This document shows positions 44,436 through 56,536 of a stretch of 64,000 bases of DNA, piece by piece; within the stretch, counting starts at the first letter, position 1, and each line of letters begins with the position of its first letter. The stretch is from Echinostoma caproni (Eukaryota; Platyhelminthes; Trematoda; Plagiorchiida; Echinostomatidae). A program made the translations under genes and the position numbers. The notes beneath the pieces were generated by a model that was given only the letters and a program-made list of their open reading frames with translations, made no database searches and was not told the DNA's origin. The stretch is taken from NCBI GenBank assembly GCA_900618425.1, contig UZAN01039909.1, forward strand, positions 39,942-103,941, in the 5' to 3' direction.

Positions 44436-44741
44436 GAGAGAAAAAATCTCCAATCTCCAATGAAATTTTCAAGCGTGCATGACCAGAAAGTTAAGTGCCT
44501 CGTCGAGAGAGATAATGCTTGTTGTAGTCATATTCATTCACAGTGTAACACTATTAGGGTCAAGACGACTAGGTCTGTTGCTCTGTCACTTAACAAGAAT
44601 TGCGTGTATGCTACCTCTTGCATAGCGTTCATTGAACTGAAAGAATATTCGAAAGGTGCCAAGGCATTTATTTATAAATTGGGAGTGATTTCAAGGATTG
44701 AGCGAAAATNTCTCAAAAGCCTTACGGAGTATATTCGATAA
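44436..44741 (+). CDS. Candidate terminal exon, about 101 codons, unknown product
   Basis: Acceptor-like TTTGTCTAAATTATTATAG ends at 44435. The frame is open from 44436 to TAA at 44739-44741, with an internal ATG at 44460. It reads MKFSSVHDQKVKCLVERDNA, then NTIRVKTTRSVALSLNKNC, then ELKEYSKGAKAFIYKLG. One codon contains the single N at 44710. Basic and Cys-containing, with no family recognised. No nearby AATAAA. It could be a short complete ORF if the ATG is used. Confidence 0.3.
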   Translation, partial: ERKNLQSPMKFSSVHDQKVKCLVERDNACCSHIHSQCNTIRVKTTRSVALSLNKNCVYATSCIAFIELKEYSKGAKAFIYKLGVISRIERKXLKSLTEYIR

Positions 44742-45869
44742 ATCCAGTTAAGGCTACCAACCAGATTTGTATTTTATTGTATTACATTGGCTCGTGTAAG
44801 AAATTATGCCTATATTTCATTTAAAACCTCTGTTTCCCCTCATATTGAGATAACAATTATGAAAATGTTCTATAGAACAATGGTAAAACGCAAACAAAAC
44901 AAGTTTATGGATTAAGAATTGGTTGTTTCTTTAGTTCCTTCCTCTATCTTTTAGAGTGCAAGTCGAATAGGGTTCTTTTGAAATACAACAAACGTTTATA
45001 CGCGAGGATGTGGTTGCGTCATGGGAACAAAATGTAAACAGGTTGTAAATAATCCTGTGGGGAAAATTGTTAATGAGAATAATTGGAACACGGTTTATCA
45101 TGGTATGACCTCGACGAAGCCTAATGAAATCCTTTCTATGTGAACTAGGAAGTCACAAGAAAATGTAATATCTGACAGAAAATGTGTACTCATAAACAAA
45201 AGGAGATGCAGTTGAATGTAACACTGAGTTGTTTTACTTAGGGTGTCTGTCAGGATGAGCGACTTGGTTTAATAACACCGGCTTTCACATAGGAGAACCA
45301 CCGTGAATTGCTCTCTCTGAGGACTCCAAGGTATTTGATGACGTGTTGCGATAAAGGGTAATAAGGTGATTATGGAGGATTTCGATGCATACCCAGAACA
45401 ATAAAACTAAAAGCGTATTTGAAACACTCAGAAATATTCAATTCCAGGCCAGATTAATTGGAGAATATTTGCAATTGCACGAAACTATCATCACATAATT
45501 TCATATCAGATTGGTTTCACGTGGCCTGACATAGAACGACATTATCAGAATGTTTGAAGATTTTGCATAAAGGAGTAACGAATGAGTCACGAAGGATTTT
45601 TCAAAGCGCCTCACCTTAAAAATATCTCATATTATTGATTAACGTTCCCAAAGTTTAAGCTTGTTTAAGCTTGAACCACAGAGCTCTGGAGTAAAGTTTG
45701 AGGGCATTAAGTGTACCAGATCCCGATGCCACAAAAACCACATGTCCGTTCGTGATCCAACCCCGAATTGTTGTCAGTGTCCTGTTCTTGATTTTACACT
45801 TACCTCCAATTACATCCAAATGTGAACGTGTAATGTTTTTTTTGTTCCACCGACGGAAAACATCTGTTT
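44742..45869. other. No supported gene
   Basis: AT-rich. The minus frame 45655-45873 lies just beyond the stop of the terminal exon described next and is probably 3' UTR or intergenic. Confidence 0.4.
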
Positions 45870-46086
45870 TCACTTAACTGAAATTGCTCTGGACAGGATG
45901 CGAGCATTACTGACTGGCGCCAAAGCCCAATCGCCGAATGGTGGGGCTAGCATGTGCTGAAGATGATCACGGATCATATCAATTCGAAACTGCTTGAACC
46001 ACTGAAAATATTTTGGTAGGATTAGTTGCTAATTACTGACCCATTTCGTCTATTGCTTACCTGTCGCCCCGTCAAGTTGCAAAGTG
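45870..46086 (-). CDS. Last two exons of a minus-strand host gene (candidate), unknown product
   Basis: On the minus strand the exon 46086-46061 (26 bases) follows the acceptor TTTTTTCTTAAAATTCAG and ends CGACAG|GTAAGC, a near-ideal donor. A 59-base intron (46060-46002, ending AATATTTTCAG) leads to the exon 46001-45870. Spliced, the frame reads LCNLTGRQ, then WFKQFRIDMIRDHLQHML, then APPFGDWALAPVSNARIL and SRAISVK, then TGA at 45872-45870. Phase is exact and both acceptors are pyrimidine-rich. The C-terminus is amphipathic, then proline-containing, with no recognised domain. No AATAAA was seen close downstream. Upstream exons were not found. Confidence 0.5.
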
Positions 46087-46668
46087 CTGAATTTTAAGAA
46101 AAAAGATATCGAAAATTCATAGAACGTTGTTTCCAGCCCTGACATTTGCGGTACCACCGGGAAATATAAGTGTAAATATTTAACTGGAACAGGTTTATTA
46201 GAAGTGATACATCAACCGTTTAGTATGATGGAGAGTTGCGAAAATTAAATAGATGGAATGTTGTAAGACATTATTCACACTTGTACCCACATTTTTCATA
46301 TACGTCTTTGCTCATTCTCATAGGATCGTATTAATCCCACTGTCTGACTGTAACAAGAATATAAATGCGTATATAATCTGTTCGAATTAAAGCATATGTA
46401 TTTGATAAGCGAGAAGAGACACCGAAATACATTGGTTACTGTTACCAGGCAAATAACATATTATTAAGATGAGTTTGGCACAATTAATCAAATCTGATTC
46501 TATTTGTTGATATTATGTTTGAAATTATATCGTACAAGAAGCCATAGAAAACCACTTTTTCTTTTAGGCGTTTTCCTTTGTTTCGGTGGATTTGACACTC
46601 TGAAATGTTGTCGATTTCGCAGAACAAAAATGATTTCCATTGTTGCATCTATTAGCTATAAGCTATAT
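46087..46668. other. No supported gene
   Basis: Probably upstream intron of the minus-strand gene. A 68-codon plus frame at 46504-46710 is unassigned and runs into the dispersed repeat. Confidence 0.35.
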
Positions 46669-46855
46669 ACAGGTGTTGACCAAACTCGCGCAACATCACC
46701 TTCATTTTGAAAATCCATTTCAGCCTGCAATATCATAGTTATATATAGATGGCTATGAGTACAGTGTATTTATTTCTGACTTTATCCCCAACATCTATGT
46801 TCTTAGTTCATTTCTATCACCATTTGAATGTGCGCGACCTTGAGTGTCGCTATAA
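46669..46855. repeat. Dispersed repeat, copy 2
   Basis: Aligns with 26814-27005 in the same orientation over about 190 bases, including the terminal CGACCTTGAGTGTCGC block (TGACCTTGAGCGTTGC in copy 1). Similarity ends sharply on both sides. Family unknown. Confidence 0.6.
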
Positions 46856-47197
46856 AATTTGCAGTAGTTCGAAAGTTACCGCTCTGATTTGAAAATATTT
46901 TGGGCAAAGTAGCATGGGTGTTCATTCTTTTTAATAGATGAGGACGAGAGTTTCTATTAGATTGAGCACACGTATTCTAAATTTCTGTTCTATTTTCATT
47001 CAGTGCACAGTAAATAAGCAAATTATTGAAAATATTCTAACTTAAATAAACTGCTAAATTATTAGGCTACAAACTACTCACACATTATCTCCAATACTGG
47101 AAGAACTGAAAACATAGTCCAGGAAAGACACAGGTTGATCTTCAAAAGTCGACCTTGAGATGTGCGGCTCGTTGAATAAGCGTCCTATAGTGTCACC

Positions 47198-47813
47198 ATG
47201 CCCAAACCGGATAAAACTTTCAAAAGGTTTTGGCATATAATTAAAGCCCAGAAGCAACTAAAACGAGAGGCGCATAAATCTGTTGGATCAGCTGGTATCT
47301 TGTGGGAGCGCTTCTATGTGAACATAAGTCCAATTTGTTGCATATTCAACGAAATTTCTTCATCAAGACATAAACTGAGGGGGAGGAAACCGGCCTTAGC
47401 AAAGTAAGTTGATGGTCGTATTTGATTGCAGCAGAGAATAGTTGCGCAAGTCCAATCTGGATGATAGTCCGGGCTGAGCTTGATGGTAGAAAATGGTTAG
47501 ACCTAAATATATATTATTTTTTCACATTTATACAGTTTCTAGAGGGGTCGATTTCAATGTCAAATTTATTAACGCGCAGTAGCTAGGATTTTGATTTAAT
47601 CTGAAACTTTTCCCTCGATCAGAAACAGGGATAAGTTAGCTACCTTGTCATTGGTCGCCAGTGGTAAAGGTGTGCGGTGTATTAGATGAAACTTGCAAAT
47701 TCTGTTTGGCAGTTAACTTGGTGGATTCCATCCTAAAGCGACTGCCTCCAGTGCTCAAAAATGAAGAGGAGCAAATGGAACATGAACGAGATGAAAGTGC
47801 AATACCTGCATAA
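47198..47813 (+). CDS. Two-exon gene for a 65-residue basic/acidic protein (candidate), unknown family
   Basis: ATG at 47198 (context TCACCATGC) is preceded by an in-frame TAA at 47177-47179. Exon 1 (47198-47294) encodes a basic helix, MPKPDKTFKRFWHIIKAQKQ, then LKREAHKSVGSA, and ends CTG|GTATCT in phase 1. The 418-base intron ends CAAATTCTGTTTGGCAG at 47712. Exon 2 (47713-47813) supplies the two bases that complete a Val codon, then reads NLVDSILKRLPPVLKNEEEQ and MEHERDESAIPA to TAA at 47811-47813. ATTAAA, a common poly(A) variant, lies at 47831-47836. The product would have a Lys/Arg-rich N-terminal half and a Glu-rich tail, with no signal peptide or membrane segment. An alternative GTAAGT donor at 47404 would not keep phase with exon 2. 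Confidence 0.55.
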
Positions 47814-50008
47814 AGTCTATGAGTCATTTTATTAAATCAATTACAGTTAGGTTTTCTACTGTGACCTCGTTATCTTACAACTGATGCATTAGCAAAAATT
47901 GTTGAAATCGCGAAATTGTACATTTTAATGGCATGTGGCTAATAGAAGCAGTGACACAAGTGGATATTATATCAGATATGTTGCATCTGATGTGGGGCAA
48001 TATCATATTCAGTCCCGTGAATGCGGCTGGAAAAATGAAGCACTGAGAGGAACAAATGTGATGAAAATCAGGATGTTGTACGAGTCTCGTCAATACCTGT
48101 ATATAAATGAATATATATAAAAATCAAACGTCTGCAATTGTTTCTTAATATATTTTGCAGGAAAGGTGTCATCAATTGCAAGGTGATGATGCTTGATGAT
48201 ACTTACAATAGTAATTCAACAGAATATTTAAAAAACGTTTCTTACCGTTAACTCATAATTTATCCACTGCATTGTGCTATCAAATTGCTCATGTGTAACA
48301 AACTACTTTTATTGTTACACACAAAAATAACCATCTATGTCTTTCGTGATACTAAACTGACGAACTGTACTTTGAGAATAAAAACCACATCTTTCGGTAT
48401 AAATGAGTCTGGATGCACCAACGTTTTCGAACGTTAATAGTGCAATCAACTCTTGGACCAATGCCAATTTTAGGAAATCTACTCAACTGATTTTGTGACA
48501 TGCTTCAGAAATATTCCGCAAAAACGCATAATTTGGCACAGATTATGTTCCCGGCTTCTCTAGAATCAAAGCAGCTCTTTGACAAAATGTAGTTCAATCA
48601 ATTCTATATACATGATAAAACATATTTATAAATAATCCGGAACGCAGTTTGACCGCAGCAAACGAATCACTCTCTGCACATCTCAATGGAAAACATACCC
48701 TCCGCTCGTTTCTTAGTTCACTGTGCACCAGACTGAATTAGACAAATATAATTTTGAATATTTCGAAGAAACATTGCAAATTCAGTTTTCAGTAATATTG
48801 CAAATCGATTCGTGTAACAAACTGTTTTAAATTCAGAATTCAATATACTGTTCCATTTTAGTTTTCAATATAATATTATAACTCAAAACATTCGAACAAC
48901 CCCAAAGGTTTCGCTGGTGCTTGTCGTCGATACCGTCGTTGTCGTCGTCGATACCGTCAGACTACACACAAAACGGACGACACGTTGCTCATTCTTTCGA
49001 ATTTTGGGCTGTCGGTGCATTGTAATTACTATTTTGTAGGATCCAATTTGACAAGGCATGTTTCCCAAATCACCAAAGGTGAATTTTATATAGGTATATA
49101 TGCACTGAGTATCGCAGGATAAACTGCAATTAATTTGTGTTTTGCGATTTGCGACTATTCGTGATTTCCCCACTAAGACGGGAAAAAACTGTATCTGAAT
49201 AGGTCAAACAATCTGAAAAGTAAACCGTTCTCTCGAATGAATCAACAGTTTATCGAAAATGCCATGTTTGAGGATTGACAGATACGGCACGCACAAGAGG
49301 TCTGTGAAATGCTTTTTTCTCTCAAATAACTCAGATCTTGCGTTCTGAGCGTTCGTATTTGTGGTGGCAAATTAACGATCATTAATTTTCTGAAATGATA
49401 TACTCTGTTTCTAGTGACGAAAAATGGCGAAGTAGCCTAATTGATTTTATACATGTATTCTTAAGAACTGATGAATTTCTAGTGGACTGCGGAACGGCAG
49501 ATGTATATCACTGATTGTTTTGAGCAATACTTCAATCAGTAGATGGCAAAATGTACTTTCTCCAATGCTCATATTTCAATTTCTTGGGTTTCCTAGAATG
49601 AAAGAAAGATACATTTAAGATTGAGATCACGTGGCTGCTGTTAAGAAAAGTTTTATCTTCCTGTGATAGGCTCTCCCTGATTGCCGGTACTGTATCCGGA
49701 AATACTCCTTTATCTTAGCAAAGTTGACTACTTGCTTCATCAGAAAATTGATCTTGTCTCTCAGTCACTCACATTTTTTGGTATGACTATTGAAACTCGT
49801 TTTTAAGAATCTGCTAAACCGGGCATCCAGCCCTCAATAGGCCTGATTGTAACCTCTATTTGCCTGAAGATACCCAGAAGAAAAATGTGGATTATTTTCA
49901 ATGTGGTGATTTCATGGGGCACTTTAGTTTATCAGAGAACACAATTTCTCAACTTCACCACAACACTTCACCACATTCTCAAAACAAAATGTAATTATTC
50001 CATTTTAA
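47814..50008. other. No supported gene; short direct repeat
   Basis: A 15-base direct repeat (GTCGTCGATACCGTC) at 48923-48937 and 48944-48958 encodes Thr/Ser-rich sequence on the minus strand within a 96-codon frame (48883-49173) of unknown meaning. Otherwise AT-rich with nothing recognised. Confidence 0.35.
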
Positions 50009-50554
50009 NNNNNNNNNNNNNNNNNNNNNNNNNNNNNNNNNNNNNNNNNNNNNNNNNNNNNNNNNNNNNNNNNNNNNNNNNNNNNNNNNNNNNNNNNNNN
50101 NNNNNNNNNNNNNNNNNNNNNNNNNNNNNNNNNNNNNNNNNNNNNNNNNNNNNNNNNNNNNNNNNNNNNNNNNNNNNNNNNNNNNNNNNNNNNNNNNNNN
50201 NNNNNNNNNNNNNNNNNNNNNNNNNNNNNNNNNNNNNNNNNNNNNNNNNNNNNNNNNNNNNNNNNNNNNNNNNNNNNNNNNNNNNNNNNNNNNNNNNNNN
50301 NNNNNNNNNNNNNNNNNNNNNNNNNNNNNNNNNNNNNNNNNNNNNNNNNNNNNNNNNNNNNNNNNNNNNNNNNNNNNNNNNNNNNNNNNNNNNNNNNNNN
50401 NNNNNNNNNNNNNNNNNNNNNNNNNNNNNNNNNNNNNNNNNNNNNNNNNNNNNNNNNNNNNNNNNNNNNNNNNNNNNNNNNNNNNNNNNNNNNNNNNNNN
50501 NNNNNNNNNNNNNNNNNNNNNNNNNNNNNNNNNNNNNNNNNNNNNNNNNNNNNN
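50009..50554. other. Assembly gap, 546 N
   Basis: All N. Frames spanning it are artefacts. Confidence 0.99.
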
Positions 50555-52819
50555 CCAGCAGCAACAGGAATGTTCTCCTCAGTTGCACAATTGTGTTTAA
50601 AATTGTCGGCTAATCGAACGATACCATTTAGATGAACACTCCATTTTCTGATCTAGCACAATGGATGAGTATCATTGAAATGCAACCCGAAATCTCCGAA
50701 CTCCAGACGTGAATATTTATCCTGGTCCAGTTGGAGATTTAGAGAGACACATTTTTGTTGATTATCAGCTTGACTTGAGGTAATTAGTATGACATAGGGA
50801 TCAGAATTATATTCCGGTTTATAAAATCGTATATTTTACGCTGTATAACATTAATCAACCTCATCTTGAATCCCTATTCGATTTTGATCCAAATTGATAA
50901 CAAAAATCTGAACTGTGATTCGATCACTCTCATTTGAGAATTTTCCAGATATGGATATATTCTTGGTTCGGGAGAGTGTCATGGAAATACGTTTTGTGGT
51001 GTGGGACTAAGGGGTCTAAGTTTACTCAGAATAGAAAATATCATCTCAACTGTTTGCCAAGATCTTTTTGCGGTAACATATCACAATAATTCGAATAACG
51101 TGAGACTTACAAAGCTGATTCCACAACGTCTTCAACAATATCGGCCAGAAACGGCCGAACCTATTCTTTCATAATGTTTCCATTAGAAATAAACTGTCTA
51201 AAATGGATAGATCTTTATTGATCACATTTTTAAAGGTCTCGACAGTTCCTTATGAAAATAACAGTATTAAAACATAGTGTCTCGTTCTCACTGCACATTT
51301 GTGAACTACGTTGAGGTCTCCATTTCTTTGATTCGTATTTATTTCTCCCGGACTTCACGGATCGGGTAAAATATAACCGGCACTTCTACGGTTTCCCAAT
51401 TATTGTTCTCGGATAGCAGATTGAAATACTATAGAACACTGAAACCTGGAAACATTATTCGTCATAAATTAGCGGATGAAAATAAAAATACAAGTCAAGG
51501 ACTAGAGACTGTCAGCAAACATGTGTCTGTTAGCACGAGGGCAAACACATGCCAGTGCACCTAATGTTTGCAGCATTGGGTGGTTTTTCGTCCGGTTGAA
51601 GAAAACACACAACAATAAAGTTCTTTTCGTAATTTTATTGATTTGTATCACGATTTTCGGATTCCCACGATGAAATGATATATGTGCTTTGGTTTCCGAT
51701 TAGTGGAAACTGCATTCTTTTGCCATCGAAATAATAATCAGGATGTGCAATTTGCAGAATCTGTCACTTATCCGGAACCCAAAAGACTGTGATGTGCAAA
51801 CCTGTTACGGGACACTCCTTAAATACGGTACCGTAAATCTCCTCCCAATAATCAGCCTACGACATTATATGCATCGACCAAGATGACTGCTGGACCAAGT
51901 GATTTATGTATTTCCCGGCGTCTGGAATTCAACTGGAAAAGTTGCTTTTTATTATAACCAACCATACACAATAGCAGTATGAACATACTCATATAAATTA
52001 GTGGACATTCAAGTTTATTAGGTGATAAACTTTGAGTTTCACCTCGTATGGACCGCTTTTAGCAGAAAATTCCAATTATATCCTTTTCAGTCGCTTCTTT
52101 TTGTACTAACTTTTTATCCCTTCCAAAGGTTCGGGGATGATTAATACAACATTTTCCAAAACTAATCATGTTTTCCTCTAGAGGGTTCACTGAAAGTGGA
52201 AATAAACTGTATTTTATTGTCGAATAAAAGATTTTTGGGACCTAGTAGGACTTGCGTCGCATATAGGAATCAGTTCATTGTAATTTATTGTCAGTTTCAT
52301 CTATGACTGTGTGAACGCGACCGCGATGAGAGGAGATACAAATTTTTTGATTAGGCCTCTGAACGGTGATTGTCCTCTATCGAGTTCCTACCTAGCGGAT
52401 GGTAATGATCTTCGGTAAACAAAGTTTTATCTTTGTTGCTGTATCTTTCATCTGTTAAACATATTTACAAATAATCAGACAGTAATTTTCACGTCTGTTG
52501 TTGCCTTCAGATGTACATATCACACAAATGTGTCCCATTTATTTGGTTAATGTGAACTTGCCGGGCCTTTAGATTATGACTGCGCTTCCTGCTTTGCCGT
52601 CTTTGGATTATTTACTGGATAAACACCATTGTCTCCGATGTTTCACCGCGCCTTTCGCGTGAAGTTTTAATTTGTTTTTCAAGGCAACTACTGTGCGACT
52701 ACAATAATGCCGAGTTTTGTTAAATATACTCGTAATTTTCATGTACTCAGTCAAATGGAACAAATTTGAAACTGCTCTTCGGAAAGGAACCATCTCCCGT
52801 TTGTCCCAATCGTTTTCAG
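50555..52819. other. No supported gene
   Basis: AT-rich. Nothing recognised on either strand over 2.2 kb. Confidence 0.4.
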
Positions 52820-52850
52820 CTGTAACGTCCGATTTCTGGTTGTAAATTAG

Positions 52851-53033
52851 ATGCATCTCAGCAACTTCGTCAAACTGCGGGAACACTCCAAGTGTAGTGT
52901 GATCATGCTTCAAGAAAGCTGGTTCCACAACGGAATTGATACTAAAATAGTTCACCTGGATGATTTCGTCAGCTGTCGTGTCGATCGACCAATTTCTTGT
53001 TCCAAATGGAGTGCTGGTGTTATCACATTTCAT
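52851..53033 (+). pseudogene. L2-like apurinic endonuclease relic
   Basis: The frame reads VKLREHSKCSVIMLQESWFH, then NGIDTKIVHLDDFVSCRVDR, then AGVITFH. This follows the L2/CR1 endonuclease pattern (LRxxxxxCDVxxxTETWL, then P-DxxVxLxxFxxxRADR, then GGGVxxYI). The ETW Glu is kept as QESW, while the GGG loop reads SAG. The minus strand over the same bases holds a longer uninterrupted frame (52608-53087) that I regard as its shadow. Confidence 0.6.
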
Positions 53034-53939
53034 TAAAAAAAGAAGACACATGTCGCGAGATGCTAACATTTCATCTAATCTTCCCAATCATTGATGTGAA
53101 ACAAACAGGCACACAGATAGCATATTTTATTGTTAAATCCTAGTTAACGAACGTTCACAGATCGACAGAAGATATTGAAATTGAAAACAATAAGTAAACT
53201 CCACGGCAAGTAAATTGATTGCATCAACAACCTTTGGGCGCACAAAATAGGATGATGTAATCTGATTAGCAACGCCTCTAGTTGTGAATTCTAATAGCCT
53301 CTGTCTATCTGTAAACGTTCGCTCATTAGAATTTACCAATGCAATAGGCTATATATGTGCTTGTTTGTTTTACGTCAGTGATTGAGAAAATTACACGAAA
53401 TGTTAATATCTCGTTACATGTGCCTTCTTTCCGATTTACTGCGATGGATATGAGGGACCTGGTGTGTTTCAAGTTATCCCTTTTTCATATATCAGTAGGG
53501 TCACCTAACCAAACTCATGTGTTCTTATTCTACACTTATTCAAAAATTCATGTAACTGCATCAGGACTCAAATGTAAGCCTGACTATTTATCGGTCACCC
53601 ATTCTTGTGATACATATTTCCCTTCTTTCTGATCTGGTGCTGTAAATGAAGTCAATTAATCTGTCATATTGATTGAATATTTAGGTACCTCAATTTCTAT
53701 TATTTGTGTCATCCTAAACAGTTCGGTCTTAAAAATGTTGTCACCTTTCCCATCAGATTTAATGCATACCTAGATTAAGATTGGCACATCTTCCTTGCCG
53801 ACTTTATGTAAAGTGCTGCCCCCCCCCCTTCGGAGACATTTAATTACGCAATATTAACATTTTTCTCTACAATTTTTGGCAGAAACAAACACCTTCATTT
53901 CACTAGAAGTCGCGATCACAAACTTCAAGTCAGAAATTG

Positions 53940-54775
53940 TTCTCCAGTGACCCTCAAGAGGCTAACCGAAACGATCGGTCACTCTTATCCACAGCTCAAA
54001 CCACTTCATCTTAGAACGGAGCGTGCCTTCAGAATGCTCAATCAAAATGTGGTACGCACTCTTTCTAAATCCATCACAGAGTGAACATCGCAGGCTCACT
54101 TGGTACGCTCTTACTCGGCTTTACGTCAAAAGTAGTCGTAAAACCTGGTATCACCTCCTCACACCGCACATCTCCTGCTGTGGCCATCTGAGCTGCATCA
54201 ACACCGGAACCGCGATCTCTGTCTCATTTAATGGAAGTGAGATAAACATGACCGATAGTGTCACTAGCTTTACCCCTGCCGTAAGTCATCAAGAATTGAC
54301 CCGATTAAATCCTTTTCAGTCAGATAACCCGTAAAGAATCTCACCTGCTGCTCTTGAGGAGTGCGCTGCCTTCCTTTCCTTGTACTCTGGGGACTTTTCA
54401 ACAATTGTATTTCCAAGCAAAGTATTCCTAACAGCTACAGAATAGCCTCAATCACTCCGGCACTTAAGATGTGCTCCTCAAAGTTTCGTCTCATTGTCTG
54501 CACCCCGATTATTTCGGAGGTGTTTGAGAGGCTCCTGATTTGTTCTTCATCCATAAATTCAATGTCGATTACCCACACTAGTTTGCATAAACCCTCTTAA
54601 ACCCAGTTACCCTGGATTCCCTGGCTCATCTACCGCACTTTGTTTCACCCACTCTTGATAAGAAAAGTAAGGCTGTCCACATATGTCTTCTGGAATATAC
54701 TGATGCGAAATTATCTGCATAGGATTTGATACATTTAGTTATATTAGTCGTATCACAAAGATCAAAGGTATATCA
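53940..54775 (+). pseudogene. L2-like reverse transcriptase relic
   Basis: Motifs in order across frame changes are RTERAFRMLNQN (linker), SDNP-stop-RISPAALEECAAFLS (compare GPDGIxPxxLKxCA), LFNNCISKQSIPNSYRIASI, TPALK, CTPIISEVFERLL (compare LTPIIMKxFERL), and LDKKSKAVHICLLEYTDAKL (RT motif A, normally LLDYTSAFN). The first catalytic Asp is Glu (GAA, 54693-54695) and the AFN triplet is lost. Nothing convincing remains of the FADD box further on. Confidence 0.7.
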
Positions 54776-56536
54776 TCAAATGGGTAGTATCACTTGCGAA
54801 TCAGTACAGAAGCCCTAGGTGTGAGAGAGCTGGGAGAATAATTACGTAGGAATGAAAGACGCTTGTCTACAATCACACTTAGAGAGCCCCAAATAGGTTC
54901 AAGTCTTCCTCTTGATTCAGTTTAGCCTTTGAAGTAGAGAACACCTGTTTCACCCACTTGATTTTATGTGTGTATTTAGCTTACAAAAAAAACAGACTAT
55001 GGAAGAGGTTTTACAGCATCAGATTACGGAATGTAAACTCCTTTAATAACACTGGCTGGAACTTTGCAGATTGGTAGACTCAGTATTTCATGGGTAATTT
55101 GTAGACTGAATGATCTGTAGAGTGAACAAGAAACGTGTTGAAGACGCGAACCCACACCGTTGTTTGGAGGCGATCTGTGTCATTTTGTTGTGTTATCAGA
55201 ATATTTCATTGACAACCATCTTGACTATGTTCCAGTTGTGTAATAAACGGTAATTTAGCGCCGTCAAATTTCAGTAAATATGACGGAACGCAGTGTTTTC
55301 ACTTCCGACGTTGCACTCACCGCGTTGTTCTGCCATCAAAGTTCATGATAGATCTGCCCAGGGAAAAACCAAGTTGATTACCACTGGCTGTCACAGAGGA
55401 ACAACAAGCAGCGGTGTTCGTAACCATGCTCATTCTCGTAACTTCGTAACAACGTTTGGTTCTTTCCCAAGAACCAAGTTTTCATCCTGAAGCATGTTCT
55501 TTTGCCAAACGTTTACAATTATGCCGGTGGAACTTGAACCACACATTCTCTTGTATTCCTTTTATGAATGGACGCAAATTGGGGTCTCAGAAGTTAGCGC
55601 TGGAAACAAGAAAATCCTTAAAATTCACGTGGTTTCAGACCTCATTCTCTGACGAAAAATTCCTTCTCCATACGGATATTAACTTTGGTCAATCCAAGTC
55701 TTCCAAACATTATACCTCTTTTCATTCGATGCAAATTAAATATATATTGAAAAACTATTTATCTCATTCATTTTCAGAGATCAATTGACCAAGCTTATTC
55801 AGATGAGATTTATGGTCATGAAGTGATTGAAAATGCATTCTAACATGTTGTAGTTATTGTGTTCTACGAGCTGGAATTGTTGTTCACAGTGCGGTCACAC
55901 TGAGGACTGGCGCTTCATCGAAGTTACACTAACGATATTGTCTAACCTGGCTACGAAACGTCTGCGAACAACACATCCAGCTCGGAGAACTCACTAACAA
56001 AAAGCATACAAATCCCGAGCTGCAATCTTTCCACATTGTTTCAAACACATTCTAATAACTGTAAACCTTAACCCTTAAATTATGCCTTAATTCTGCGACT
56101 CATTTTTATTTCTCTCAATGAATACACAATGACACAATTATCAGTTAGGAGGAAGTGACCAATCAAAGAGCTGCCATACAACACACAACTTTGGAAAGTC
56201 AGGCGGTAGTGTTGAGATTCGAACACACGTCATAATTTGGCAACGTTACCAACGGGACACCACCGCCGAGAGAATATTCATTTTTTATCCTCACCATCCT
56301 CAACAAGAACGGAAACTCCAACTCTATTCGGGAGAAAACAATTCCTTTTCAAGCCTTTACAATCATATTTATATGAAACAATTGCAATAGGGTCAAACAG
56401 AAACGTGGATGAGTCGTGTGTTTGATAATGACCCCGAGAGAACTCGAAATTAGTACTTTATCTGGATTACGTAACCAAAATTGGCTATGTTACACCGTGG
56501 CCATGTGAACAAACTATTTTCCTTTTCCTTTACCAG
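54776..56536. other. No strongly supported gene
   Basis: Frames at 55293-55788 may be further decayed retroelement sequence but no motif is clear. A 62-codon frame at 56237-56425 (ATLPTGHHRRENIHFLSSPS...) has coding-like composition without splice evidence. Confidence 0.3.

Larger units (their letters stand above)
52820..54775 (+). mobile_element. L2-like (CR1/L2 group) non-LTR retrotransposon relic, endonuclease plus RT
   Basis: Endonuclease motifs at 52851-53033 and RT motifs at 53940-54730 lie on the same strand in the order of one element, about 0.9 kb apart. Between them LKCKPDYL (about 53565-53590) resembles the LxVKCRPFYLP motif of L2 endonuclease. It is further downstream than expected, so an insertion of several hundred bases is likely. 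No 3' end or tail was identified. Confidence 0.65.

Noticed and set aside
47198..47403. Using the strong GTAAGT donor at 47404 for the small two-exon gene
   Set aside because: It leaves phase 2, while exon 2 needs phase 1, and the only in-between segment runs into a stop. The GTATCT donor at 47295 keeps phase.
52608..53087. 159-codon minus-strand frame as a host gene
   Set aside because: The opposite strand shows ordered L2-like endonuclease motifs, so this is better explained as a shadow frame.
53948..53979. GTGACC ... GGTCAC palindrome around CCGAAACG as a hammerhead
   Set aside because: It lies inside the L2-like linker, lacks CTGATGA, and the arms are too close for the three-stem layout.
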